Assembly (NCBI RefSeq): GCF_002514735.1
Contig: NZ_KZ300476.1
Coordinates: 310,001-374,000, forward strand
DNA from: Sediminicola luteus
GTDB lineage: Bacteria > Bacteroidota > Bacteroidia > Flavobacteriales > Flavobacteriaceae
Direction: 5' to 3'
Length of the DNA stretch: 64,000 bases
A program made the position numbers and the translations under genes. Below, one piece after another: positions 44,774 through 52,990 of this stretch; the first letter of the stretch is position 1, and every line of letters starts with the position of its first letter. Under the pieces are notes generated by a model that saw only the letters and a list, made by a program, of their open reading frames with translations, was not told the DNA's origin and ran no database searches.

Positions 44774-45934
44774 ATGCGGATTTCGGCCTCCTTTTGTTTA
44801 CTGTTCATGACCTTAACTATTTTTGGCCAAAAACCTAGAGCAAGGGATTTGGGTATCCCTTTCGAAGGTACCACAGGCACCTTCAACGCTATTACCGATG
44901 TATCCGGGGTAAGTGTAGGCCACACTACCCTAATCTCAGGGTCGGGAAACCATGAATTGGGATCCGGTCCGGTCCGGACCGGGGTCACCGCTATTTTCCC
45001 GAGTGGTAAAAAGAAAAAACCACTGTATGCCAACTGGCACAGCCTAAATGGCAATGGCGAAATGACTGGCACCACCTGGATCACCGAATCTGGTTTTCTG
45101 GAGACCCCGATAATGCTAACCAATACATTTAGTGTTGGTGCCGTTAGACAGGCCACCCTGAAATGGATGGTAGACACGGCCTGGAGCGATGAAGATTGGT
45201 GGTGGGCCTTTCCGGTGGTTGCCGAAACCTACGACGGTTTTTTAAACGACATCTACGGTTTTCAAGTGAAGGAAGCACATGTTTTGGAAGCCATCGAAAA
45301 TACCACCGACAAAAAAGTACCCGAAGGAAACGTAGGTGGAGGAACCGGCATGATGTCTTTTGGATTTAAAAGCGGTATAGGCACCGCGTCACGACTACTA
45401 CAGTTTCCCGATACTACGTACACCGTTGGTGTATTGGTGCAATCGAACTTTGGGGACAAGAAAAGGTTTCGGATCGATGGGGTGCCTATTGGCCAGGAGT
45501 TAAAAGACACCCTCAATCCAGAATATCACGCACCACCTAAATCAAGGCGAAAGAATGGCGACGGCTCAATTATCGTAGTGGTCGCCACCGATGTACCCTT
45601 ATTGCCGTATCAACTCAAAAGAATTTGCCAAAGGGTACCTATTGGTATAGGTAAACTTGGAGGTATCGGCGCCAATGGCTCCGGTGATATCTTCATTGCC
45701 TTTTCCACAGCCAATCAAAAAGCCTATGTTCGTGAGGGCAAGGCAAGCGTAACGACAATTTCCAATGATTGGATGAACGATGTGTTCGAGGCTACCATAC
45801 AAGCGGTAGAAGAAGCCGTTATCAATGCCATGGTAGCTGCCGAAACCATGGATGGGATACAAGGAAACAAAGTTTACGCGATCCCCCATGAAATGCTTAT
45901 CGAGATCATGAAAAAATACAACCGGATAAGGTAA
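44774..45934 (+). CDS. P1 (DmpA-type) aminopeptidase
   Basis: The 386-residue protein has a signal peptide (about residues 1-18) and family motifs RDLGIPFEGTTG, NTFSVGAVRQATLKW and, at about 294-303, IGANGSGDIF, where the Gly-Ser bond is cleaved to expose the catalytic Ser. DmpA-type enzymes remove D- or L-amino acids or beta-peptides from peptides. It follows the beta-lactamase-fold hydrolase by 66 bases; joint cleavage of D-amino-acid-containing peptides is an inference. Confidence 0.92.
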   Translation: MRISASFCLLFMTLTIFGQKPRARDLGIPFEGTTGTFNAITDVSGVSVGHTTLISGSGNHELGSGPVRTGVTAIFPSGKKKKPLYANWHSLNGNGEMTGTTWITESGFLETPIMLTNTFSVGAVRQATLKWMVDTAWSDEDWWWAFPVVAETYDGFLNDIYGFQVKEAHVLEAIENTTDKKVPEGNVGGGTGMMSFGFKSGIGTASRLLQFPDTTYTVGVLVQSNFGDKKRFRIDGVPIGQELKDTLNPEYHAPPKSRRKNGDGSIIVVVATDVPLLPYQLKRICQRVPIGIGKLGGIGANGSGDIFIAFSTANQKAYVREGKASVTTISNDWMNDVFEATIQAVEEAVINAMVAAETMDGIQGNKVYAIPHEMLIEIMKKYNRIR

Positions 45935-45948
45935 CCCCCTTATTATAA

Positions 45949-46060
45949 TCATCCGAAACTTGATGGCTTCAGACGAAAAGAGCAAAGAAAAAAAGACGGC
46001 TGCATGCCAAACGATTACATTTTAGTTGCTCCCAAATAAAACCGAATCCATAGAATTTGT
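45949..46060 (+). repeat. dispersed intergenic repeat, copy C (partial, inverted relative to A)
   Basis: GATGGCTTCAGACGAAAAG and the A-rich AAAGAAAAAAAGAC tract match copy A read in reverse complement, including the degenerate hairpin arms ATCCGAAAC and TGATGG. The upstream half of the repeat is missing or diverged. As in copy A, the repeat begins right after a gene's stop codon. Confidence 0.5.
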
Positions 46061-46264
46061 TTTTTTGATTTGATTGATTGTTCTCTTATAGACAAGCAAG
46101 ACGTAAAACCCTGAATATCCGCAAGCCTATTTTTTAAATCCTACCCCTTGCAAGAAATAAGGCAGCGAAGTGTCACGCCCCGACTGCTATACGGGAGCCA
46201 TCTAGATAATTACTGACTTTCGGACACTCGTGTACCCTTACCCAAAATTCTAGCCAAGCTTATA

Positions 46265-46304
46265 AGCCTAAAATGTCTTGACCAAGACTCTTAAGTTTTA
46301 GGCT
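46265..46304. repeat. nested hairpin in the oxidoreductase leader region
   Basis: AGCCTAAAA (46265-46273) pairs perfectly with TTTTAGGCT (46296-46304), and inside it GTCTT (46275-46279) pairs with AAGAC (46284-46288). No T run follows on either strand, so it is not an ordinary terminator. Confidence 0.5.
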
Positions 46305-46479
46305 ACCCCACCCTATTATAATTCACTATATTTAGTGGTTCTAAAGCAAATACTTTTACAAAAAGCTGATTTTAGCCGTTCTTGGTCGAAAGCAGTCGTT
46401 TCCCTTTCTTAGGAAATGTATATTGATCAGAGCGGACTGTATGGTCAGCGCCAAAACCAAACAATTAAACAATACGAAA

Positions 46480-47892
46480 ATGAAAAGAAGGGATTTCTTA
46501 ATCAATTCGGCCGCAGCCTCTTCGGTAGCCTTTTTACCAGCCTGGGCTTCACCGGCCTTAAAAAAAGACAAGGTTAAAACCGCCCATATCGGTGTAGGCG
46601 GCATGGGTATGGCCGATCTAAAAGCCATATCATCGCATAAGAAAGTAGAGGTGTATGCCCTTTGTGACGTAGATAGCAAGGCCCTTAAAACAGCCTCGGC
46701 CATGTTCCCTCAGGCCAAGACCTATAAAGACTACCGAAAAATGTTACGTCAACTGGAAAACGATATTGATGCCGTAGTGGTCTCTACACCGGATCACAGT
46801 CATGCACCAGCTTCGCTTATGGCCATGAAAATGGACAAGCACGTATATTGCCAAAAGCCCTTGACCCATCATGTTTCGGAAGCCCGGGCCATGAACCGAC
46901 TGGCCAAAGAACGTAAGCTGATTACCCAAATGGGTATTCAGGTACACTCTTTTTACGATTATAAACTGGCCACTTTATTGATACAGTCGGGCATTATCGG
47001 AAAGGTAAAACGTGTACACGCTTGGTCCCCCAAAAGTTGGGGTTACGATGGGCCGGAACCCAAGGGTTCGGATCCAGTACCCGATACCTTGGATTGGAAC
47101 CTATGGTTGGGAACGGCGAAAGACCGCCCATACAAAAAAGGATATTACCACCCAGGGAACTGGCGTAAGGTCATGGATTATGGTTGTGGTACCCTAGGCG
47201 ACATGGGGGTACATATATTCGACACCCCTTATAACGCCTTGGCCCTTGACGTGCCCACCACGATTACCAACAATTGCAGACAACCCAACGGTTTCGGTTT
47301 TCCGGTAAACAATACGGTTACTTACGAGTTCCCAAGTACCGAATACACCACCGACAACTTTAAATGGCATTGGTACGATGGTCCTGGTATGCCACCGGCC
47401 CACGAAGACTTGGTAATTCCGGGTGCCAAAAAGAAATCCGCAAAAAAGGGAGCTAAAGAAAAAAGTGTAGCCGAAAAAATATCGCTCGACGCTGGTGTTG
47501 CCGGCAAAGGCGAACTACCAGAACAAGGCGCCATGTTCGTAGGTACGGAAGGGCGTTTACTACTCCCTCATTTTATGCAATTACCTCAAAAGATCGTAGA
47601 TGGTAAATACGTAGACATCTCCAAAGAGATTGCAGCACAGAATTTAGGGGAGCCCGTACGAGATTATGATGGTGAGGGTCCAAAGCACTACCACCAGTTC
47701 GTAGACACCATTTTGGGTACCGATAGCTGTACCGCTCCGTTTTCCTATGCCTCTAGGCTTACCGAGACCATTTTATTAGGTGTTATCGCAGGTAGGTTCC
47801 CGAACCAGACCCTGCATTGGGATCGTGACAAGGCGGAATTCAAAGAAAAAGATGCCAATCAATATTTGAGTGGTACGTACAGAGACTTTTAA
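46480..47892 (+). CDS. exported Gfo/Idh/MocA-family oxidoreductase
   Basis: From the ATG at 46480 the 470-residue protein starts MKRRDFLINSAAASSVAFLP, a twin-arginine-type signal, so it is exported folded with its nucleotide. The Rossmann GVGGMGMADL follows, then VSTPDHSHAPASLMAMKMDK with the typical EKP-like CQKP, and the C-terminal substrate domain. Members oxidise or reduce sugars and inositols with NAD(P). An ATG at 46423 would put residues before the Arg-Arg motif. It precedes the GH92 enzyme but is separated by a terminator. Confidence 0.92.
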   Translation: MKRRDFLINSAAASSVAFLPAWASPALKKDKVKTAHIGVGGMGMADLKAISSHKKVEVYALCDVDSKALKTASAMFPQAKTYKDYRKMLRQLENDIDAVVVSTPDHSHAPASLMAMKMDKHVYCQKPLTHHVSEARAMNRLAKERKLITQMGIQVHSFYDYKLATLLIQSGIIGKVKRVHAWSPKSWGYDGPEPKGSDPVPDTLDWNLWLGTAKDRPYKKGYYHPGNWRKVMDYGCGTLGDMGVHIFDTPYNALALDVPTTITNNCRQPNGFGFPVNNTVTYEFPSTEYTTDNFKWHWYDGPGMPPAHEDLVIPGAKKKSAKKGAKEKSVAEKISLDAGVAGKGELPEQGAMFVGTEGRLLLPHFMQLPQKIVDGKYVDISKEIAAQNLGEPVRDYDGEGPKHYHQFVDTILGTDSCTAPFSYASRLTETILLGVIAGRFPNQTLHWDRDKAEFKEKDANQYLSGTYRDF

Positions 47893-47911
47893 CCACAATA
47901 TACCCAGAATA

Positions 47912-47940
47912 CAAAGAGGCCCATAACGGGCCTCTTTTCT
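47912..47940 (+). terminator. terminator after the oxidoreductase gene
   Basis: GAGGCCC and GGGCCTC arms (47916-47922 and 47928-47934) around ATAAC are followed by TTTTCTT. Confidence 0.85.
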
Positions 47941-47997
47941 TATATTTAAGCAGTGGCTCAAGCCACCTTAAACATCCATTAACCGACACTGAAAAAC

Positions 47998-50316
47998 ATG
48001 TTTAGACTACCACCTTATCTCTTATGCCTTGTCCTTATTGTATCTTGTAATGATAAGAAGGCCACCCCAAGTTCCCAAAACAAAGTTATAGACCTTACAC
48101 AACATGTAAACCCATTTATCGGAACAAGTAAAATGGGGCACGTGTTTCCTGGCGCCACCACCCCCTTTGGCATGGTACAGCTTAGTCCACAGACCCATAT
48201 GGAAGTTATGTACGACTCCATTGGCAATTACAATCCTTTGACCTACGAATACTGCGCGGGCTACCAATATAAGGACAGTACCATTATCGGTTTTTCACAC
48301 ACTAATTTTAGCGGTACCGGTCACTCAGACCTTGGAGACTTTCTTATAATGCCAACAACCGGAAATTTAAATTTAGAACCCTTACGTCATATAAATGGGC
48401 AAAAAGGATTCTACAGCACTTTTTCCCATGATAAAGAAAGTGCCGAACCTGGTTATTATCAAGTAGATTTAGATTCTTATGGCATTAAGGCCGAGCTAAC
48501 CGCTAGCCCTAGAGTTGGTTTTCACCAATACACTTTTCCTAATAAAGAGCAAGCCCACATTATACTGGACATGATGTACAATGTATACCATCATGACCAA
48601 AAAAATGTCTGGACCTTTATCAGGGTAGAAAACGACAGTCTCATCACAGGATATCGTCAGACCAAAGGCTGGGCCAGAACCAGAAAGGTGTTTTTTGCTT
48701 TAAGCTTTTCTAAGCCCTTTAAGAGTTATGGGCACAAAAAGTATGATAAAAAAGGATACAATGGCTTTTATCGGAGATTTGAAGAAGACAAGAATTTCCC
48801 CGAAATGGCTGGAAAAGATATCCGTGCTTACTTTGATTTTGACGTTAATGCCGGTGAAAAGATCCAGTTAAAAATGGCATTATCCAACGTAAGTACCCAA
48901 GGTGCCTTGAAAAATCTGGAAGCCGAAATAGCACATTGGAATTTCAATCAAATTAAAAACCAAGCAAAAGCCGATTGGAATCTGGAACTATCAAAAATCA
49001 AGGTCGATATGTTATCTAAAGACCAATTGACTACCTTTTATACCGCCTTATACCACACAAACCTCTCCCCTATAATTTATGAGGATGTTGATGGTAATTA
49101 TAGGGGGCTTGACCAAAACATACACCAGTCGGATGGATTTACCAATTATACCATTTTCTCGTTATGGGACACCTACAGGGCTCTTCACCCACTATTTAAT
49201 CTTACCCAACCCCAAAGAAATAATGAAATGATCAAATCGATGCTAGCCCACCAAGAACAAAGTGTACATGGTATGCTACCCATCTGGAGCCATTACGCCA
49301 ATGAGAATTGGTGTATGATCGGCTATCATGCCACCTCGATAATCGCCGATGCCATGGTTAAGAATATCGGGGATTTCGACCAAAAACAGGCCTTAAATGC
49401 ATCGGTAACCACTGCCAATGTAGATTACTTTGAAGGTATTGGAGACTATAAATCTTATAAGTATGTGCCCGAAGACAAAAGCCTCTCTTCTGTTTCCAAG
49501 ACCCTAGAATACGCATATAACGACTGGTGCATTGCCCAAATGGCTAAACAACTGAAGCAAAGTAACACTCAAAAATCGTTTGAAGAAAGGGCCGATTATT
49601 ATAAGAATGTATTCGATGCCTCCATTGGCTTTATGCGACCTAGACTCTCTTCCGGTGAATTTAAAACTGATTTTGACGCCATGGACACCCATGGACAGGG
49701 TTTCATTGAAGGTAACGCATGGAACTACGGCCTATATGTGCCCCATGATATAAAACAAATGATCGAACTCAAAGGAGGAAAAGAACAGTTTAGCCTGCAC
49801 CTCGATTCATTATTCACCATGGAGATTGACGATAAGTTTATCGAAAAAACCGAAGACATTACCAGAGACGGCATCATAGGCAATTATGTGCATGGCAATG
49901 AACCCGGACACCATATCCCCTATCTCTATAACTGGACCAACGATGCCCACAAAACGCAAGCCAGGGTACGCATGATAATGGATCGTATGTACGGCCCAAC
50001 CGTAGAAGGATTGTGCGGTAATGACGATGCCGGGCAAATGAGCGCTTGGTATATTTTCAGTGCACTCGGCTTTTATCCCGTAACCCCAGGCTCTCCATTT
50101 TACGACTTAGGGAGCCCTCTGGTAAAGGAGGCACGAATAACACTTTCCAACGGTAATACCATAACCATTACGGCCAACAACCAATCCGAAAACAATATTT
50201 ATGTTTCAGAAGTTAAATGGAACGGCAAAACCGTAAATGGGCTTCAATTAAACCACAACGAATTAACGAATGGCGGGGAACTTGTTTTCGAAATGAGCAA
50301 AACACCGCGTTTATAG
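47998..50316 (+). CDS. GH92 alpha-mannosidase-family lipoprotein
   Basis: The 772-residue protein has a lipoprotein signal (lipobox LIVSC near residue 17), then the GH92 N-terminal beta-sandwich (VNPFIGTSKMGHVFPGATTP and YCAGYQYKDSTIIGFSHT) and the (alpha/alpha)6 domain. The catalytic region has GNEPGHHIPYLYN near residues 631-643 and GLCGNDDAGQMSAWY near 672-686, with the Glu and Asp expected for acid and base. GH92 enzymes are calcium-dependent exo-acting alpha-mannosidases that trim N-glycans and mannans at the cell surface. No SusC/SusD pair is present in the window. Confidence 0.94.
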   Translation: MFRLPPYLLCLVLIVSCNDKKATPSSQNKVIDLTQHVNPFIGTSKMGHVFPGATTPFGMVQLSPQTHMEVMYDSIGNYNPLTYEYCAGYQYKDSTIIGFSHTNFSGTGHSDLGDFLIMPTTGNLNLEPLRHINGQKGFYSTFSHDKESAEPGYYQVDLDSYGIKAELTASPRVGFHQYTFPNKEQAHIILDMMYNVYHHDQKNVWTFIRVENDSLITGYRQTKGWARTRKVFFALSFSKPFKSYGHKKYDKKGYNGFYRRFEEDKNFPEMAGKDIRAYFDFDVNAGEKIQLKMALSNVSTQGALKNLEAEIAHWNFNQIKNQAKADWNLELSKIKVDMLSKDQLTTFYTALYHTNLSPIIYEDVDGNYRGLDQNIHQSDGFTNYTIFSLWDTYRALHPLFNLTQPQRNNEMIKSMLAHQEQSVHGMLPIWSHYANENWCMIGYHATSIIADAMVKNIGDFDQKQALNASVTTANVDYFEGIGDYKSYKYVPEDKSLSSVSKTLEYAYNDWCIAQMAKQLKQSNTQKSFEERADYYKNVFDASIGFMRPRLSSGEFKTDFDAMDTHGQGFIEGNAWNYGLYVPHDIKQMIELKGGKEQFSLHLDSLFTMEIDDKFIEKTEDITRDGIIGNYVHGNEPGHHIPYLYNWTNDAHKTQARVRMIMDRMYGPTVEGLCGNDDAGQMSAWYIFSALGFYPVTPGSPFYDLGSPLVKEARITLSNGNTITITANNQSENNIYVSEVKWNGKTVNGLQLNHNELTNGGELVFEMSKTPRL

Positions 50317-50340
50317 TTGACAAGGTCAAAATATCAAAAA

Positions 50341-50371
50341 CAAAAAAGCCCTTGCGATGCAAGGGCTTTTA
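50341..50371. terminator. bidirectional terminator between GH92 gene and rny
   Basis: AGCCCTTGC and GCAAGGGCT form a perfect 9-bp stem with a GAT loop, followed by TTTT on the plus strand and a T run on the minus strand. Confidence 0.85.
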
Positions 50372-50415
50372 CATGTTTATTTACCGGCAAACACTAATAA
50401 AACCATAAACATATA

Positions 50416-51987
50416 TTATTTGGCCACGTTCACCACTCGAGTTTCCCTGATAACCGTAACCTTTACCTGACCCGGATAGGTCATGTCGGTCTGGATCTTT
50501 TGTGAGATCTCGAAAGACAATTCGGCCGCCTTATCATCACTGACCTTTTCACTTTCTACGATAACACGTAGTTCACGACCCGCCTGAATGGCATAGGCCT
50601 TTTGAACCCCATTGAAACCAAAGGCGATATCCTCTAAATCTTTAAGTCGTTGGATATAGGAATCCAACACTTGCCTTCTGGCCCCTGGTCGTGCCCCGCT
50701 AATAGCATCACAAACCTGAACGATAGGTGCCATTAGGTTTTTCATCTCAATCTCGTCGTGGTGGGCACCTATGGCATTACACACATCGGGTTTCTCACCA
50801 TATTTTTCGGCCCACTGCATACCCAAAATAGCGTGTGGCGTCTCCAATTCAGCTTCGGTATTGGGCACCTTACCTATATCGTGCAGTAATCCGGCTCGTT
50901 TGGCCAATTTGGCGTTCAAACCAAGTTCGGCCGCCATAACACCACAAAGCTTAGCTACTTCCCTTGAGTGCTGTAACAAATTTTGACCGTATGAAGAACG
51001 GTATTTCATTCTACCAACAGCCTTGATCAATTCCGGATGCAAGCCATGGATACCCAAATCGATAATGGTACGTTTACCGATCTCTACGATTTCCTGCTCG
51101 ATTTGTTTTTCGGTCTTTTTTACCACTTCTTCGATACGGGCCGGGTGAATACGACCGTCGGTTACCAAACGGTGTAGCGACAAACGGGCTACTTCCCTAC
51201 GCACCGAATCGAAACAAGAAAGAATAATAGCCTCGGGCGTATCGTCCACAATGATCTCAACACCGGTTGCAGCCTCTAAGGCTCGGATATTACGCCCTTC
51301 GCGACCAATAATCCTACCTTTTACATCGTCGGACTCCAAATTAAATACCGAAACACAGTTTTCTACTGCTTCTTCGGTACCGATACGTTGAATGGTATTG
51401 ATTATGATTTTTTTGGCATCTTGTTGGGCCGTTAGTTTCGCCTCTTCCATGGTGGCCTGTATATAGGCCATGGCGTCGGTCTTGGCATCGGCTTTTAAAG
51501 ACTCCATAAGTTGCGACTTGGCATCTTCTGCCGATAGGCCGGAGATTACCTCTAACTGCTGCACTTGGTTTTGATGCAACTTTTCCAACTCGCTTTTCTT
51601 ACGATCTAGGAATTCTTTTTTATGCTCAACATCCTTAAGCTTCCCTTCTAGGCGATCGTTTAGTTTTTTGTTTCGAGAAAGTTCATTACTTACTTGCGAC
51701 TCTTTATCGCGGGTGCGCTTTTCGGCCTCACCCATTTTTTTGTTTTTGTTATTGATTACCTTCTCGTGTTCGGCCTTCAACTCTAAAAACTTTTCCTTGG
51801 CTTGGAAAATCTTATCTTTTTTAATGCCCTCGCCATCTTTTTTGGCGTTTTTTATAATCCCGGCCGCCTCTTTTTTGGCGTTTCCTATTATTTTGGATGC
51901 CTTGCCCTTTTCCATCATCTTGGCTATGACAAAGCCTATTATGAGTCCGGCTAGGCCGGCCACGATCCACATCGTATAATTATCCAT
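50416..51987 (-). CDS. rny: ribonuclease Y
   Basis: From the ATG at 51987 the protein has 523 residues: a single N-terminal anchor helix ([19 protein letters not shown]), a long coiled coil (about 30-200), a KH domain with [20 protein letters not shown], and an HD domain with [15 protein letters not shown] near residue 360. RNase Y is a membrane-bound endonuclease starting mRNA decay. The frame is open upstream to 52077, but that extension would run through the 6S RNA and is rejected. Domain order and length are those of the family. Confidence 0.95.
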   Translation of the reverse strand: MDNYTMWIVAGLAGLIIGFVIAKMMEKGKASKIIGNAKKEAAGIIKNAKKDGEGIKKDKIFQAKEKFLELKAEHEKVINNKNKKMGEAEKRTRDKESQVSNELSRNKKLNDRLEGKLKDVEHKKEFLDRKKSELEKLHQNQVQQLEVISGLSAEDAKSQLMESLKADAKTDAMAYIQATMEEAKLTAQQDAKKIIINTIQRIGTEEAVENCVSVFNLESDDVKGRIIGREGRNIRALEAATGVEIIVDDTPEAIILSCFDSVRREVARLSLHRLVTDGRIHPARIEEVVKKTEKQIEQEIVEIGKRTIIDLGIHGLHPELIKAVGRMKYRSSYGQNLLQHSREVAKLCGVMAAELGLNAKLAKRAGLLHDIGKVPNTEAELETPHAILGMQWAEKYGEKPDVCNAIGAHHDEIEMKNLMAPIVQVCDAISGARPGARRQVLDSYIQRLKDLEDIAFGFNGVQKAYAIQAGRELRVIVESEKVSDDKAAELSFEISQKIQTDMTYPGQVKVTVIRETRVVNVAK

Positions 51988-52004
51988 TTCTGCTGTGTTT
52001 ATAT

Positions 52005-52177
52005 ATAAAAAAACCCACATTGGTTGAAGTTCTGTACAAACTCCAATTAACAGGTTTAGGGTTACCAAACTGATCAAGGATCCTGGTACAAGCCAGGCAT
52101 GCTTTTACAATCTAAACTCACCCTTTTTAAACTTAATAGTGTTGAGTTTGTCAAAATATAATTACCAATGTGGGCAG
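52005..52177 (-). ncRNA. ssrS: 6S RNA
   Basis: On the minus strand, CCCACATTGGT (52166-52176) pairs perfectly with ACCAATGTGGG (52014-52024), and further in ACAAACTC pairs with GAGTTTGT, enclosing an open central region and apical stem: the long closing helix with internal bubble of 6S RNA. A T run follows at 52007-52013. The element fills the gap between rny and zapA, and zapA is a common neighbour of ssrS. 6S RNA binds sigma-70-type RNA polymerase and dampens transcription in stationary phase. The identification is by structure and context, not by a covariance model. Confidence 0.72.
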
Positions 52178-52200
52178 TAATATTACTTATTTAAAAGAAC

Positions 52201-52494
52201 CTATTTAATCGCCAGTTTCGATTCTACCAATTGCTCCAACGCCTTCAATCGCTCATTCGCCTCTTGGTTTTTCTCTTGCTGGTCTATACTTTTTTGCTCA
52301 ATTTTAGAAGCGAACTGCAAGGCACACATGGCCAAGACGTCCTGCTTATCCCTAACCGCATAGTTCTGTTCGAACTTTTTTGCCAACAAATCGATATTCT
52401 TGGCCGCCTTCCGCAACCCTTCTTCCTGACTGGGGTCTATAGTGAGCGGATATACCCGATCTGCGATAGAAAGCTTAATCTTTAGCTTTTCCAT
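52201..52494 (-). CDS. zapA: cell division protein ZapA
   Basis: From the ATG at 52494 the protein has 97 residues, with the N-terminal beta strands (EKLKIKLSIADRVYPLTIDP) and a long C-terminal coiled coil (about 30-95) typical of ZapA. ZapA binds FtsZ and bundles its filaments at the division site. A GTG/ATG start at 52527 would overlap the upstream gene and add an unlikely leader. The 6S RNA lies downstream and a ZapB-like gene upstream, 13 bases away. Confidence 0.9.
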   Translation of the reverse strand: MEKLKIKLSIADRVYPLTIDPSQEEGLRKAAKNIDLLAKKFEQNYAVRDKQDVLAMCALQFASKIEQKSIDQQEKNQEANERLKALEQLVESKLAIK

Positions 52495-52507
52495 GTTTGT
52501 TGGCTCG

Positions 52508-52798
52508 TTATTCAGAGAGCTGGGCAATACAATGATCCAATTCGCGTATCAAGGTATTGATCTTCAGCTTCGCTTCCGTTTTATCAGCATTACTGCCCAG
52601 CATTGAATTGGCCATTTTCAGGGAATTATACTTCTCTTCCCATGCCACAACATCGCTTTCAAGTTTCTTATTGGACTCCTTTATTTGGATCAGCTCCGAT
52701 TGTAACCGCTCCTTGGACAACTCCAACACCTCCATGGTGTGAACTAACTTGCTTATCTTGTTCTCTAAAGAACCAATAATATCTAATAGCTCCGTCAT
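52508..52798 (-). CDS. ZapB-like coiled-coil protein
   Basis: The 96-residue protein is almost entirely a coiled coil (heptads from about residue 10 to 60, for example ISKLVHTMEVLELSKERL), acidic, without membrane segment. Its place directly before zapA suggests a role like ZapB, which bridges ZapA and the division ring. Homology to ZapB is not detectable by eye, so the functional link is inference. Confidence 0.75.
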   Translation of the reverse strand: MTELLDIIGSLENKISKLVHTMEVLELSKERLQSELIQIKESNKKLESDVVAWEEKYNSLKMANSMLGSNADKTEAKLKINTLIRELDHCIAQLSE

Positions 52799-52990
52799 TA
52801 AGGCAACTCAATGCATTTACACAAAGTTAACATTAGTAGGCAGACTTACCAATTCTTTTTAAAATAATTCCTGCACTCCTCCAAAAACCAAAGACCCACA
52901 AGCATTTTCAAGGGTTTCAAAAACTTGTTGGCCCCAGCATTTTCTGAATTGAAGTGTGATTGCTACTTTCGTAGCCTTATCCTATGGAAT

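Larger units (their letters stand above)
45935..46479. other. 545-base intergenic region before the oxidoreductase gene
   Basis: It contains dispersed-repeat copy C (45949-46060) immediately after the P1 peptidase stop and a strong nested hairpin at 46265-46304. The rest holds no convincing reading frame. A TATATTTAG at about 46328 could be a weak -7 element. Confidence 0.55.

Noticed and set aside
51988-52077. Longer N-terminus for RNase Y
   Set aside because: The extension runs through the terminator and part of the 6S RNA and would place residues before the anchor helix.
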